64,000 nt of DNA from Dyella_B jejuensis (GTDB lineage: Bacteria; Pseudomonadota; Gammaproteobacteria; Xanthomonadales; Rhodanobacteraceae). The position numbers were made by a program, and so were the translations under genes. Shown here in pieces: positions 27,113-36,411 of the stretch; position 1 is the first letter of the stretch; every line of letters begins with the position of its first letter. The stretch is taken from contig NZ_JADIKJ010000010.1 of NCBI RefSeq assembly GCF_044904675.1, forward strand, positions 1 to 64,000, read 5' to 3'. Below the pieces are notes generated by a model that was not told the origin of the DNA, made no database searches, and saw only the letters and a program-made list of their open reading frames with translations.

Positions 27113-28224
27113 TGGATGGCGTCCGTCAGCGAGATCGAGACGCGCGCGGCAACGCCATCGCCCTCGTTGCGGACCAGCAGGGATGCCGCATTGCCGTAGA
27201 TGATGCTCAGCCGCTCCCGGCAGTTGCGGAATCCCAGCCCATCACGATGCTCCGGCGCCAGCATGGAGCCGGAGTTGCTAACGACGATTTCCAGTGAGTC
27301 GCTTTCGCGCCGGACGCTGATACGGATGTGTACGGGCGACACGGTACGCTCGACGCCGTGTTTGAACACATTCTCGACCAAGGGCTGCAGCAGCAGCGCC
27401 GGAACGGGGGTGTCGAGAAGAGTCTGATCGGCCTGCCAGGCCAGCGTTACACGATCCCGGAACCGCTCGCGCATGATGTCGGTATAAAGCTCAAGCGTGC
27501 GGAGTTCTTCAGCGAGCGGCATCATCTCATTCTCCGTTGACCGAAGACTGATACGCAGCAGATCGCCGAGCGTCGCAACCAGGTGATCGGCTCGTTCTAC
27601 GTCTGTATGCATCAGGGCAGAGACGGTGTTGAGCGCATTGAACAAGAAATGCGGCCGCAGCTGACCTTGAAGTTGTGCAAGCTGTGCCTCGGCCAGCGCT
27701 TTCTGTGTTTGCAACAAACGGTGTCGCTGGCGTTGCCATTGTGCATAGGAATCGATGCCAAACAGGATCCCGAGCCACAGTCCCGCAAAAATCGTCAGCT
27801 TGATGCTCTCGTATACAAAGACGAAGCCCCAGCCTGGATGCTCGTAAGTACTGCCCACGGCGGCATAGACGCCGCCTCGTATCGCGTACACCGCCGAAAT
27901 CCACGTGATGAAGACCAACGGCAACCACCACAGGTAGTTACCGAACCAGATCAGGGGTTTGTCCAAATACGATGCGTAGCGTCCGCGAACCCGGACTGCA
28001 AGCCACATCCATCCGGTTGAGACCAGTGCCGAGCTCCCCTCCCACAGGACCGGCTCCCACCACCGTGCGAGCGGATTGTGGAACTCGTTCCCAATGGAAA
28101 CGCTGATCATGAGCAGCCAGAATGCCACCCACAACGCCCAGAACGTAGTCAGGGCCTTTGGAGGAAACGTCGCGCCGTCGCCGGTGTCGACACCTGCCGG
28201 CAGTGGGCGGGATAACACGTTCAT
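27109..28224 (-). CDS. LytS-type sensor histidine kinase
   Basis: A 371-residue membrane kinase. Four or so membrane segments lie in the first 170 residues, followed by a short coiled linker (QKALAEAQLAQLQGQL), the His_kinase motif LRPHFLFNALNTV with the phosphoacceptor His, and an ATPase domain with N-box LVENVFKHG. I chose ATG 28224 (MNVLSRPLPAG); an in-frame ATG farther upstream would add a basic, low-complexity segment unlike a membrane protein N-terminus. Its stop overlaps the start of the LytTR regulator. The signal is unknown; a link to envelope stress or peptides is suggested only by the permeases downstream. Confidence 0.93.
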   Translation of the reverse strand: MNVLSRPLPAGVDTGDGATFPPKALTTFWALWVAFWLLMISVSIGNEFHNPLARWWEPVLWEGSSALVSTGWMWLAVRVRGRYASYLDKPLIWFGNYLWWLPLVFITWISAVYAIRGGVYAAVGSTYEHPGWGFVFVYESIKLTIFAGLWLGILFGIDSYAQWQRQRHRLLQTQKALAEAQLAQLQGQLRPHFLFNALNTVSALMHTDVERADHLVATLGDLLRISLRSTENEMMPLAEELRTLELYTDIMRERFRDRVTLAWQADQTLLDTPVPALLLQPLVENVFKHGVERTVSPVHIRISVRRESDSLEIVVSNSGSMLAPEHRDGLGFRNCRERLSIIYGNAASLLVRNEGDGVAARVSISLTDAIQ

Positions 28225-28566
28225 GGCGATCGATTGTAGCCGCGCCTGCGGCGACTGACGTGGTCTATGTGGCAAGCGGGACCTGCGCGGGGCAAGCGGC
28301 CAGGCGGCGCATCGAAGTCGCTTTGTCAGCCGCTTGATGGCCATTCTCCTTCCGCCATTCCAACACGCTATTCCAACATTAGTGTCCACAGCAGGACGCT
28401 GCCCCTACCCTTGCTAATAACACTGCCTGATCGCCCCCTCGGCGTCAGGAGCCGCCACTCATTCGTCGGGGGCTGCTCCAGCATGCGCATCCACTGAACT
28501 GAAATTGCAGTCGAAGGCGCAGGCTTGCGGCCTCGCTGAAAGCTTGAGTGAGGCGCGCCATTCGCC

Positions 28567-28585
28567 AGTGGCCCCAAGGGCCACT
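28567..28585. other. Short perfect hairpin
   Basis: AGTGGCCC pairs with GGGCCACT around CAA. No T-run follows, so a terminator role is uncertain. Confidence 0.4.
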
Positions 28586-28621
28586 CTTCCCGGCAGCCAG
28601 AATCTCTTGTCGATGCATGGC

Positions 28622-28640
28622 AATGCGAATCATTTGCATT
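28622..28640. promoter_or_regulatory. Fur box
   Basis: AATGCGAATCATTTGCATT is a palindrome centred on C (8 of 9 pairs) and matches 15 of 19 positions of the classical Fur consensus AATGATAATCATTATCATT. It lies about 85 bp before the first gene of an iron/siderophore uptake operon, where iron-dependent repression is expected. Confidence 0.8.
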
Positions 28641-28723
28641 TATCATGGTCCCGTTGATGGTTTGACCAGGCGTGTTGCTCGTAACGGACCTTCTCGTCCC
28701 CTGGGACTGAAAGGCCGGTCGGC

Positions 28724-29101
28724 ATGCGCACATCGCTATCGGCCCCTTATATCTCCGCTCCCCGAATCCGCATGCCCGATCTGCCGTTCCGCTCACCGAA
28801 GCTCCCGCAAGCCTGGTTCATACGCAATCGCGTTGCTATCGCCACGCGCGTCCTGGCCGCGTTGTGCGGCGGTTATTTCGTTGCCTATGCATGCACGGCG
28901 TTGCTGACCGTGGTGCTGCCTATGGATCGGATCAACCGGGTAGTCACCGCCAACCTGCTGAGCTTCGTGGTGTGGTGCGCGGCGGCGATCTGGGTGTTTG
29001 CGGCGCGCAGCGCCTGGCGAAGTTGGTGGCCGCTGCTGCTGGCCGGTGCGGCAATGCTGGGCGTGGCGCTGGTATTCCGCGGCACCGGCATGCGGCCGTG
29101 A
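28724..29101 (+). CDS. DUF3649-type small membrane protein of the iron-uptake operon
   Basis: A 125-residue protein with three membrane segments (about 38-62, 72-92, 100-118). Such short proteins precede PepSY proteins in TonB-receptor operons of xanthomonads and pseudomonads, and family assignment rests on that context plus size and topology. An AAAGG sequence precedes ATG 28724; a second ATG at 28772 gives a 109-residue form closer to family length. The stop overlaps the GTG start of the PepSY gene. Function in siderophore-iron reduction or release is inferred. Confidence 0.7.
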   Translation: MRTSLSAPYISAPRIRMPDLPFRSPKLPQAWFIRNRVAIATRVLAALCGGYFVAYACTALLTVVLPMDRINRVVTANLLSFVVWCAAAIWVFAARSAWRSWWPLLLAGAAMLGVALVFRGTGMRP

Positions 29102-30678
29102 GGGATACTTTCAGGCAATCGATGGCGTGGCTGCATACCTGGGCCGGGCTGATCGTGGGTTGGGTATTGTTCGTGATCTTCCTGGGCGGCACCCTGGCCT
29201 GCTTTGACAAGGAACTGGATTACTGGATGCGCCCGGCGCTGCATCGAATGGCGCCAGGGGCCGTCTCGATGGATGCCGCCGCGGCCAGCTTGCGCGCCAT
29301 GGCGCCGCATGCCGGAACGTTTTACTTGGAGCCGCCCACTTCGCGCGATCCCTCCATCCACGGGTTGGTGTTCGAACCGGGCAAACCGTACATCGACGTA
29401 GCCTTCAATCCGCACGATGGCCAACTGATTCCAGGCACCGTTGGCGGTACGTTCTTCTTTACCCTGCACTACGACCTGGAAGCCGGGACGATCGGTGTCT
29501 ATCTGGTTGGCCTGGCCGGCATGCTGATGCTGCTGGCGCTGGTCAGCGGCGTAATCATCCATCGGCGCATCTTCAAGGACTTCTTCATGTTCCGTCCTGG
29601 CGGCGGACAACGCGCGTGGCTGGACGGACACAATCTCACCGGCGTATTGGGATTGCCGTTCCACCTGATGATTGCCTACACCGGCGTGGCCATCATGATG
29701 TCCAGTTACATGTTCGCCGGCGTCCAGGTGGCGTATCGCGGCGACATGGGGCGATTCTTCCAGGAGCTCGCCGGCGCTCCCGTTCCTCTCGCATTGCATC
29801 GGCCACCACCGCGGCGGGCTTCGCTGGACGCGGTGCTGGCCGACGCGGTCCGACGCCTCGATGGTCCGGCGCAGTACATGCAAGTGGATCGTATCCACGA
29901 TGCGTCGACGACCATCAGCGTGCTGGCGGCCGGCAACGATCAAGTCGCCGGCGGACGCCGCACGCTGCTCTACAACGGAGTCACGGGCGCTTTCATGGCC
30001 GAGGCCAAGGGGCCCGAGACCGCCTATCGCACTTACCAATTTCTCAGCGGCCTGCATCGCGTGCAATTCGGTGGCACAGCGCTGCGCTGGCTGTATTTCC
30101 TGCTGGGTGGCGCCGGTTGCGTGATGCTGGCGTGCGGCATGCAGGTATGGATCGCCAAGCGTGCCCGACAGGCCGCGCTGGCAGGGCTGCGCTCCGGATA
30201 CGGCCTGGTGCGCGCGTTGAATGTCGGCGTGCTTGCCGGCATGCCGTTGGCCTGCATCGCCTTGCTATGGGTCAATCGCTTGCTGCCCGCCTCGCTGATC
30301 GGACGCGCCGATTGGGAAGCACGCGGTTTTTGGGCGGCATGGTGGCTGGCCGCCTTCTGGGGCATCGGGCGAATGCGCCGCGGCAACCCCTGGCGCGAAT
30401 TGTTTGCCGCCACGGCAGCATTGCTGCTGGCATTGCCGTTGATCAACGCCCTCACCTGTCCCTATAGCAGCCTGTTGCACAGCGTGCATGATCGCGACTG
30501 GACCTTGGCCGGCGTGGACCTGACCGCATTCGTGCTCGGCCTGGCCTTTGCGTGGCTGGCGTACCAATGCGGACCAACCGACACACCGGAGCACCCGACT
30601 ACCCGCACCCGGCAAGCAACCGGCCGGCGCATTGCCGCGAACCGCGCATCGACACCTGCCGACGAGGTGATGCCGTGA
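29098..30678 (+). CDS. PepSY-associated transmembrane protein (putative ferric-siderophore reductase)
   Basis: A 526-residue inner-membrane protein starting with GTG 29098, which overlaps the previous stop (GTGA). It has a membrane segment near 12-37, a periplasmic PepSY-like region, paired segments around 150-175 and 190-215 (DGHNLTGVLGLPFHLMIAYTG), and further segments towards the C-terminus. The layout matches PepSY_TM proteins such as those thought to reduce iron in siderophore complexes in the periplasm. Histidines in SGVIIHRR, WLDGHNLTG and GLPFHLM could bind haem. Position between a DUF3649 and a DUF3325 gene supports the role. Confidence 0.88.
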   Translation: MRDTFRQSMAWLHTWAGLIVGWVLFVIFLGGTLACFDKELDYWMRPALHRMAPGAVSMDAAAASLRAMAPHAGTFYLEPPTSRDPSIHGLVFEPGKPYIDVAFNPHDGQLIPGTVGGTFFFTLHYDLEAGTIGVYLVGLAGMLMLLALVSGVIIHRRIFKDFFMFRPGGGQRAWLDGHNLTGVLGLPFHLMIAYTGVAIMMSSYMFAGVQVAYRGDMGRFFQELAGAPVPLALHRPPPRRASLDAVLADAVRRLDGPAQYMQVDRIHDASTTISVLAAGNDQVAGGRRTLLYNGVTGAFMAEAKGPETAYRTYQFLSGLHRVQFGGTALRWLYFLLGGAGCVMLACGMQVWIAKRARQAALAGLRSGYGLVRALNVGVLAGMPLACIALLWVNRLLPASLIGRADWEARGFWAAWWLAAFWGIGRMRRGNPWRELFAATAALLLALPLINALTCPYSSLLHSVHDRDWTLAGVDLTAFVLGLAFAWLAYQCGPTDTPEHPTTRTRQATGRRIAANRASTPADEVMP

Positions 30679-31007
30679 GTTCCATCGTCGCCGTCTTCGC
30701 ACTGGATTACCTCAGCTGGGCCCTGCTCTGCCTGGGCCTGCCGCGGCATTACGCAGGGCATTTCGGGGTGTACCCCGACGCGCGGCGTGCACGCCTGCTG
30801 CGATTTGGCGGATGGCTGCCGGCTGGCATGGCGTGGGCGTTGAGCGTCGACGAGTGGAGCTGGGACATCGGAACGGTGGCCTGGGCCACCAGCTGGATGG
30901 TGGCCGCGATGGGCTGGGTAGTGCTGCAGCCTTACCGCCCCCGGCTGGCCCGCATGCTGGCGCCAACGTTGCTGGTACTGGCCGTGCTCTGTCGACTGAG
31001 CCCGTGA
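30675..31007 (+). CDS. DUF3325-type small membrane protein
   Basis: A 110-residue protein with three to four predicted membrane segments; it starts with GTG 30675 overlapping the PepSY stop (GTGA). The sequence LGLPRHYAGHFG near the N-terminus and the position between PepSY and TonB-receptor genes fit DUF3325 proteins. The molecular function is unknown. Confidence 0.75.
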   Translation: MSSIVAVFALDYLSWALLCLGLPRHYAGHFGVYPDARRARLLRFGGWLPAGMAWALSVDEWSWDIGTVAWATSWMVAAMGWVVLQPYRPRLARMLAPTLLVLAVLCRLSP

Positions 31008-31054
31008 CAGTCATCGCGCCACACATTTTTGATCGACATTCCGAGGAGAACGTT

Positions 31055-33262
31055 ATGCGTCATTCCATCCACGCGGCAGCGCCACGCCGAAGCCACGCGC
31101 ATGTGCGGCGGGCGCCGCTGCCTTGGTTGCTGGCGCTGGCGCTCGGCTGTGGCGCTGTCCATGCACAAAGCAGCCAACCCGATGACCAGAGCGGCACTGG
31201 CCAGACCAACGGCAGCACCGCTCCGAATACACCGCGTACCTTGCAAGCGGTGCAAGTGCAAGGCACTGCCACACCCAATTTCGGCGGCGGCGAGATTGCA
31301 CGCCAAGGCAACCTGGGGGCGCTGGGCGAGCAGGACCTGATGAACACGCCGTTTTCGATGACCAGCTATACCGAAGATTACATTGCCAATCATCAGGCCT
31401 ACACCATTGCCGACGTGGTCGCCAACGATCCGGCGGTGCGTGTCGGCGACGGTTTCGGCAACTTTGCCGAGGTTTTCGTGCTGCGCGGCTTTCCGCTCGA
31501 CGGTGACGACATCACCTTCGATGGTCTCTACGGCATCATTCCACGCCAATTGGTGGATGCCGATGCGATCGGGCGATTGGATGTGCTGCGCGGCGCCAGC
31601 GCATTTCTGTATGGCGTTTCGCCGGGCGGCAGCGGCATTGGCGGGTCGATCAATGTCGAACCGAAATGGGCGCTGGACACGCCATTGACTCGTGCCACGG
31701 TCGATTACGGCAGCGACAGCCAGGCGGGTGCCCAGCTCGATTTCAGCCGGCGTTTCGGCCCCGACGACCGTTACGGCATCCGTGTCGACCTTGGCGGACG
31801 CGATGGCGATACCGCGATCGATCGCGAAAGCCGCCACTCCAATCATCAGTCGATCGCCTTCGACTATCGCGGCGAGAAATTCCGCATCAAGGCCGATATA
31901 AGCCACCAGTTGCAGCGCATCGACGATGGCCGCAACGTGGTCTACCTCTCGGGCGATGGCGTGCCGAAACCGCCGCCGGCCAGCGCCAATTATGCGCAGC
32001 CGTGGAGCTATTCCAGCCTGGAAGACACCTATGGCGTCGTTCGTGCCGAGTACGATTTCCTGCCGGACCTCACCGGTTACATCACCGCGGGCGCCGATCA
32101 TTCCAACGAGACTGGCGAGTATTGGTCGCCGACGGTCGATGGCAGCGGCAACGGTAGCGCCTATCGCCTGGGCGTGCCTTACCAGAACGACGCGCAAACC
32201 GGCGAGGCCGGCCTCAATGCCCATCTCGTCACCGGCGCGGTCACGCACAAGATCAACCTGAGCGTATCGGCACTCAACCAGAAGAAGACCGTCAGCTACA
32301 CCTTCTCGTCCACCTTCCCTGCCGATCTCTACAACTACGTTCCCATTCCCTATCCGCCCACCATCCTGGATGGCGGCGTACCGGTAGTGACAGGCCGCAC
32401 CAAGCTGCACAGCCTGGCACTATCGGACACGCTGGGCTTTGCCGACGACCAGGTGCTGCTGACCGTGGGCGCGCGGCAGCAGAGCTTGCAGACCCTTGGC
32501 TACGCCTACGGCACCGGCGCGGAAACCTCGGACTATCGCAAAAGCGCGACCTCGCCGGTGATCGGCCTGGTGGTCAAGCTCAATCCCAACTTCTCGCTGT
32601 TCGCCAATTCCATCCAGGGCCTGTCGCAGGGACCGGAAGCGCCGATCGGTGCGATCAATGTCGGCCAGGTGTTTCCGCCCTATCGCTCCCGGCAGCTCGA
32701 AACCGGCATCAAGTACGACCAGGGCGGTTTTGGCAGCACCTTCAGTCTGTTCCAGATCAAGCAGCCCAACGGCATCACCAGCGGCACACCCGCCGTATTC
32801 AGCATTGCCGGCGAACAACGCAATCGCGGGGCCGAATGGAGCATCTACGGTGAACCGGTGCATGGCCTGAAGCTGATCGGCGGCGCCAGCTATATCGACG
32901 CCAAGCTGACTCAAACCCAGGATGGCGCCGACAATGGCAATACTGCGGTCGGCGTGCCTAAGTGGCAGTACAACGCCGGACTGGAATGGGCGGTGCCACA
33001 CGTCGACGGACTGGGCCTCGATCTGGGCCTCACGCGCACCGCCGCGCAGTATGCCGACGTGGCCAACACCTTGCGCATTCCCGCCTGGACCCGGGTGGAC
33101 GCCGGGATCGACTACGCCACGACCATCGATACCCGCGCCGTGACGTTCCGCGCCGCCGTGCTCAATCTTGCCAACAGCAATTATTGGGCATCCGCGCTGG
33201 GCGGTTACCTCACCGAAGGCGCGGCACGCACGGTCAAGCTTTCGGCGAGCGTGGACTTCTAA
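31055..33262 (+). CDS. TonB-dependent siderophore receptor
   Basis: A 735-residue outer-membrane receptor. The signal peptide (about 1-35) has an Arg/His-rich start, a hydrophobic core LPWLLALALGCGA and cleavage around VHAQ. The plug domain (about 95-215) includes DVVANDPAVRV, FVLRGFPLDGDD and RIDVLRGA-like RLDVLRGASAFLYG. The rest is beta-barrel, ending in SASVDF with a terminal Phe. The strong site GAGGAGAACGTT precedes ATG 31055. As the last gene behind the Fur box it should import a ferric siderophore, with PepSY and the two small membrane proteins handling iron release. Which siderophore is not evident; the lipopeptide cluster has no obvious chelating building blocks. Confidence 0.95.
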   Translation: MRHSIHAAAPRRSHAHVRRAPLPWLLALALGCGAVHAQSSQPDDQSGTGQTNGSTAPNTPRTLQAVQVQGTATPNFGGGEIARQGNLGALGEQDLMNTPFSMTSYTEDYIANHQAYTIADVVANDPAVRVGDGFGNFAEVFVLRGFPLDGDDITFDGLYGIIPRQLVDADAIGRLDVLRGASAFLYGVSPGGSGIGGSINVEPKWALDTPLTRATVDYGSDSQAGAQLDFSRRFGPDDRYGIRVDLGGRDGDTAIDRESRHSNHQSIAFDYRGEKFRIKADISHQLQRIDDGRNVVYLSGDGVPKPPPASANYAQPWSYSSLEDTYGVVRAEYDFLPDLTGYITAGADHSNETGEYWSPTVDGSGNGSAYRLGVPYQNDAQTGEAGLNAHLVTGAVTHKINLSVSALNQKKTVSYTFSSTFPADLYNYVPIPYPPTILDGGVPVVTGRTKLHSLALSDTLGFADDQVLLTVGARQQSLQTLGYAYGTGAETSDYRKSATSPVIGLVVKLNPNFSLFANSIQGLSQGPEAPIGAINVGQVFPPYRSRQLETGIKYDQGGFGSTFSLFQIKQPNGITSGTPAVFSIAGEQRNRGAEWSIYGEPVHGLKLIGGASYIDAKLTQTQDGADNGNTAVGVPKWQYNAGLEWAVPHVDGLGLDLGLTRTAAQYADVANTLRIPAWTRVDAGIDYATTIDTRAVTFRAAVLNLANSNYWASALGGYLTEGAARTVKLSASVDF

Positions 33263-33281
33263 CCGGCGCCGCGCATGACGG

Positions 33282-33349
33282 GTGCATGGCGATGCAGGCC
33301 ATCGCCATGCACGGTCCGTTGGAGTCGCCCGTTGTCATGGCAACGGGCG
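33282..33349. terminator. Tandem hairpins after the TonB receptor gene
   Basis: The first is a 13-bp perfect stem, GTGCATGGCGATG with CATCGCCATGCAC around CAGGC (33282-33312). The second pairs CGCCCGTTG with CAACGGGCG around TCATGG (33326-33349). Neither is followed by a T-run, so they may mark a factor-dependent end, an mRNA-stabilising structure, or a REP-like pair. Confidence 0.5.
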
Positions 33350-33505
33350 GCCCCTGCGCAAGCTTATGGAGCCCGTTCGGGTAACGTGCCACCCACGCAT
33401 GCTTCACCGCCTGTTGATGGATGGGTGCGCATCGTCTGTCGTGCTCAAGTAACGCTCGAGGTGCATAGCGTGACGACGGCCAAGGCTCCCGAGGGCAGGC
33501 AGGTC

Positions 33506-34573
33506 ATGCCGTTGCCGAAAAACCTGTCCACGGTGTTCCTGGGCGGGCTGTTTTTTTTCGCTGCCATGGCGTGCATGTATGTGGCAAAAGACGTCTTGCT
33601 GCCGATCATGCTCGCGTTTTTCCTGAAGCTGCTGGTCCAGCCGGGCATGCGACTGATGAAGCATCTTCGCCTTCCGCGCGTCGTGGCGTCGTTGCTGGCC
33701 CTGGCCTCGCTGATGGGTTGCCTGATCGGACTGGCCGACATGCTGAGCACGCCGGCCGGCCATTGGGCCCGGCGCCTGCCCGAAGGGCTGCCCCGCCTGC
33801 AGCAGCGGGTACGCATCGTAAGCGAGCCGATCGACACCATGGCGCGGTTGTTCTTGCATGCCAAAAGCATCGTGGTGGGCGGCAAGGCGCCGGCACCGCC
33901 TGCGCCGGCGACCAGCGTCGATTTCCAGCAGTTGCTGTTGTCGACCGTGCATCATTTCGCGTCGGGATTCGTCTGGACCTTCCTGGTACTTTTTTTCCTC
34001 TTGATCGCCGGCGACACCTTCCTGCGGCGGCTGGTGGAAGTGATGCCGACCTTCGGCGACAAACGGCAAGTGATCGATATCGCCCAGCAAGTGGAGGCGG
34101 ATATCTCCGGCTACCTGGTCACCATCACCATCATGAATGTGCTGGTCGGCGTGGCTACCGGCCTTGGCATGTGGTGGCTGGGACTGCCCGATCCTTTGTT
34201 ATGGGCGGTCGTGGCGTTCTGCCTGAACTACGTGCCCATTTTTGGCCCCTTGAGCGGCATGCTGCTTTTTCTTGCGGTCGGCATGCTGAGCCTTGAGCCT
34301 TTGTGGAAAGCCTTCATGCCCATGGTCGTTTATGTATGCGTGCATATGATCGAAGGCGAAGCGGTCACGCCGATGCTGCTGGCGCGGCGCTTTACCCTCA
34401 ATCCGGTACTGGTGATCGTGGCGTTGCTGTTCTGGGATTGGATGTGGGGCATTCCCGGCGCGATTCTCGCGGTGCCGGTACTCGCGATCACCAAGATCAT
34501 CTGCGACCGGGTGCGGCCACTTGCCGCGCTCGGGCATTTCATCCAGGGCGAGCGGCGCCTGTTCGGCCCTTGA
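33506..34573 (+). CDS. AI-2E family transporter (YdiK/PerM-like membrane protein)
   Basis: A 355-residue protein from ATG 33506 (MPLPKNLSTVFLGG), the usual size for the family. There are about eight membrane segments: two pairs in the first 90 residues, a soluble stretch at about 95-150, then a C-terminal bundle with GDTFLRRLVEVMPTFGDKRQ, NYVPIFGPL and the closing loop GEAVTPMLLARRFTLNPV. Family members export autoinducer-2 or act as sodium/proton or metabolite carriers, so the name does not prove AI-2 transport. A GTG at 33470 in frame would add 12 residues. It stands alone between the iron operon and the GMC operon. Confidence 0.85.
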   Translation: MPLPKNLSTVFLGGLFFFAAMACMYVAKDVLLPIMLAFFLKLLVQPGMRLMKHLRLPRVVASLLALASLMGCLIGLADMLSTPAGHWARRLPEGLPRLQQRVRIVSEPIDTMARLFLHAKSIVVGGKAPAPPAPATSVDFQQLLLSTVHHFASGFVWTFLVLFFLLIAGDTFLRRLVEVMPTFGDKRQVIDIAQQVEADISGYLVTITIMNVLVGVATGLGMWWLGLPDPLLWAVVAFCLNYVPIFGPLSGMLLFLAVGMLSLEPLWKAFMPMVVYVCVHMIEGEAVTPMLLARRFTLNPVLVIVALLFWDWMWGIPGAILAVPVLAITKIICDRVRPLAALGHFIQGERRLFGP

Positions 34574-34808
34574 TGAAAGCGCAACCATTATGAAGTTGCC
34601 GTGCGACATAGCGCAGGATGTTTTCCATCCGCCCATAAAAGCTTGCCTGCTTTCCGCGCTTTCTCGCGTGCCGCGGCCGACCTCAACACCGCGACGACAT
34701 CACCTGAGGCACGCTGGCGCCCGCGTAAGAAAGGCCTTCCGCAATCCGCGCGCGCCTGCGCCGCGCGACTAGTTCGGTTGCCTGCGCCAGGATTCCTGAG
34801 GAGATGGC

Positions 34809-36383
34809 ATGCCCGACCAGCACTACGACGTGATCGTGATCGGCACCGGCCCGGGCGGCGCGTCGGTGGCCCATCGGCTTGCCGCTACGGGCAAGCGCAT
34901 CCTGATGATCGAGCGCGGCGGCTACCTGCCCCGCGGCATCGAAAACTGGGATCCGAAGAAGGTGTTCGTGGACGGCCTCTACAACGCGGCCGAAACCTGG
35001 TACGACCGCTCGGGCAAGCCGTTCCATCCGGGGCTGCATTATTTCGTGGGCGGCAATTCCAAGGTATACGGCGCGGCGCTGTTCCGCTTGCGCGAGCGCG
35101 ATTTCGAAGAGATAAAACACGCCGACGGCATCTCGCCGGCATGGCCGCTTCGCTATGCGGACATGGAACCCTATTACACGCAGGCCGAACAATTGTTCCG
35201 CGTGCATGGCCTGCGCGGCGAAGACCCTACCGAACCCGCGGCGAGCGCGCCCTATCCTTTTCCGCCGGTATCGCACGAACCGCGCATCCAGGAACTGCAT
35301 GACCGTTTCGCCGGTCAAGGCGTGCGGCCCTTCCACATGCCGCTGGGCATCCTGCTGGACGAGCGGGATGGCAAGGTCTCGCCTACCAGCACCTGCATCC
35401 GTTGTGCCGCGTTCGACGGCTACCCGTGCCTGTTGAACGGCAAGTCGGACGCACAAGTGATCTGTGTCGATCCGACGCTGGCCGCTTATCCCAATGTCAC
35501 GTTGCTCACGCATGCCTATGTGTCCACGCTCGATACCGATCCATCCGGCCGCCGCATTACGGCAGTGAACGTCGAACGCGAAGGCCGGCGCGAGGCGTAT
35601 TCGGCCGACATCGTGGTGATGGCGTGCGGTGCGCTCAGTTCAGCGCTGTTGCTGTTGCGCTCGGCCAATGCGCAACATCCGGATGGGCTGGCCAACGGCT
35701 CCGGCCTGGTCGGACGCAACTACATGCGGCATAACCAGTCCGTGTTGCTGGCACTCTCGCGCGAACGCAACGACACGGTGTTCCAGAAGACCCTGGCACT
35801 GAGCGATTATTATTTCGGCGCTGACGATTGGCCTTATCCGCTGGGCCTGATCCAGATGACCGGCAAATCGCATGCCGGTACCTTGCGCGGCGAAACCTTG
35901 CCTTCCTGGATGGAGTGGCTGCCGGATCTGCCGTTCGAGGAAATCGCACACCATGCCATCGATTTCTGGCTTTCCAGCGAAGACCTGCCACGCCCGGAGA
36001 ACCGCATACGCCTCGAACGCGACGGGCGCGTGGTGCTCGAACAATACGGCAACAACCTGGAAGCGCACGAGCGGCTCAAGCAAAAGCTGAAGCTGCTGGT
36101 GCAGGGTTCGGGCAAGCATCCGCAATTGCTCGAGCGCAAGTTCGAACTCGGCCAGGAAATCCCCATCGGCGGCACCGCCCATCAGGCCGGCACCGCGCGC
36201 TTCGGCACCGACCCTTCCCATTCCGTGCTCGATATCCATTGCAAGGCGCACGAACTGGACAACCTCTACGTTACCGATGCCAGCTTCTTCGTTTCCATCG
36301 GCGCGGTAAATCCGACGCTCACCATCATCGCCAATGCGCTGCGCGTTGCAGACCATCTCAAGCAACGGCTGGGCGCGGGTTGA
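34809..36383 (+). CDS. GMC-family FAD oxidoreductase, first gene of a five-gene operon
   Basis: A 524-residue flavoprotein. The Rossmann motif GTGPGGASVAHRLAATGKR starts at residue 12. The C-terminal catalytic part has GGTAHQAGTARFG (His) and VNPTLTIIANALR (Asn), the usual GMC active-site pair. No signal peptide is visible, so it is probably cytoplasmic. GAGGAGATGGC precedes ATG 34809. A cysteine group CIRCAAFDGYPC lies near residue 200 where GMC dehydrogenases with Fe-S clusters also place cysteines, but the spacing differs. Downstream a DoxX-like membrane protein, a cupin, a lactonase and a VOC protein follow, suggesting oxidation of a sugar or polyol to a lactone, with electrons passed to the membrane. 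Substrate unknown. Confidence 0.9.
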   Translation: MPDQHYDVIVIGTGPGGASVAHRLAATGKRILMIERGGYLPRGIENWDPKKVFVDGLYNAAETWYDRSGKPFHPGLHYFVGGNSKVYGAALFRLRERDFEEIKHADGISPAWPLRYADMEPYYTQAEQLFRVHGLRGEDPTEPAASAPYPFPPVSHEPRIQELHDRFAGQGVRPFHMPLGILLDERDGKVSPTSTCIRCAAFDGYPCLLNGKSDAQVICVDPTLAAYPNVTLLTHAYVSTLDTDPSGRRITAVNVEREGRREAYSADIVVMACGALSSALLLLRSANAQHPDGLANGSGLVGRNYMRHNQSVLLALSRERNDTVFQKTLALSDYYFGADDWPYPLGLIQMTGKSHAGTLRGETLPSWMEWLPDLPFEEIAHHAIDFWLSSEDLPRPENRIRLERDGRVVLEQYGNNLEAHERLKQKLKLLVQGSGKHPQLLERKFELGQEIPIGGTAHQAGTARFGTDPSHSVLDIHCKAHELDNLYVTDASFFVSIGAVNPTLTIIANALRVADHLKQRLGAG

Positions 36384-36411
36384 CGCGCCACTCGCCGAGG
36401 AGGCATCTCTG

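Larger units (their letters stand above)
28225..28723. other. Divergent regulatory region between kinase and iron-uptake operon
   Basis: No gene visible in about 500 bp. It contains a short perfect hairpin at 28567-28585 and a Fur box at 28622-28640. It separates the leftward two-component operon from the rightward iron operon. Confidence 0.7.

Noticed and set aside
30932..32410. A 492-codon minus-strand frame opposite the TonB receptor
   Set aside because: The receptor on the plus strand has signal peptide, plug and terminal Phe; the opposite frame has no domain.
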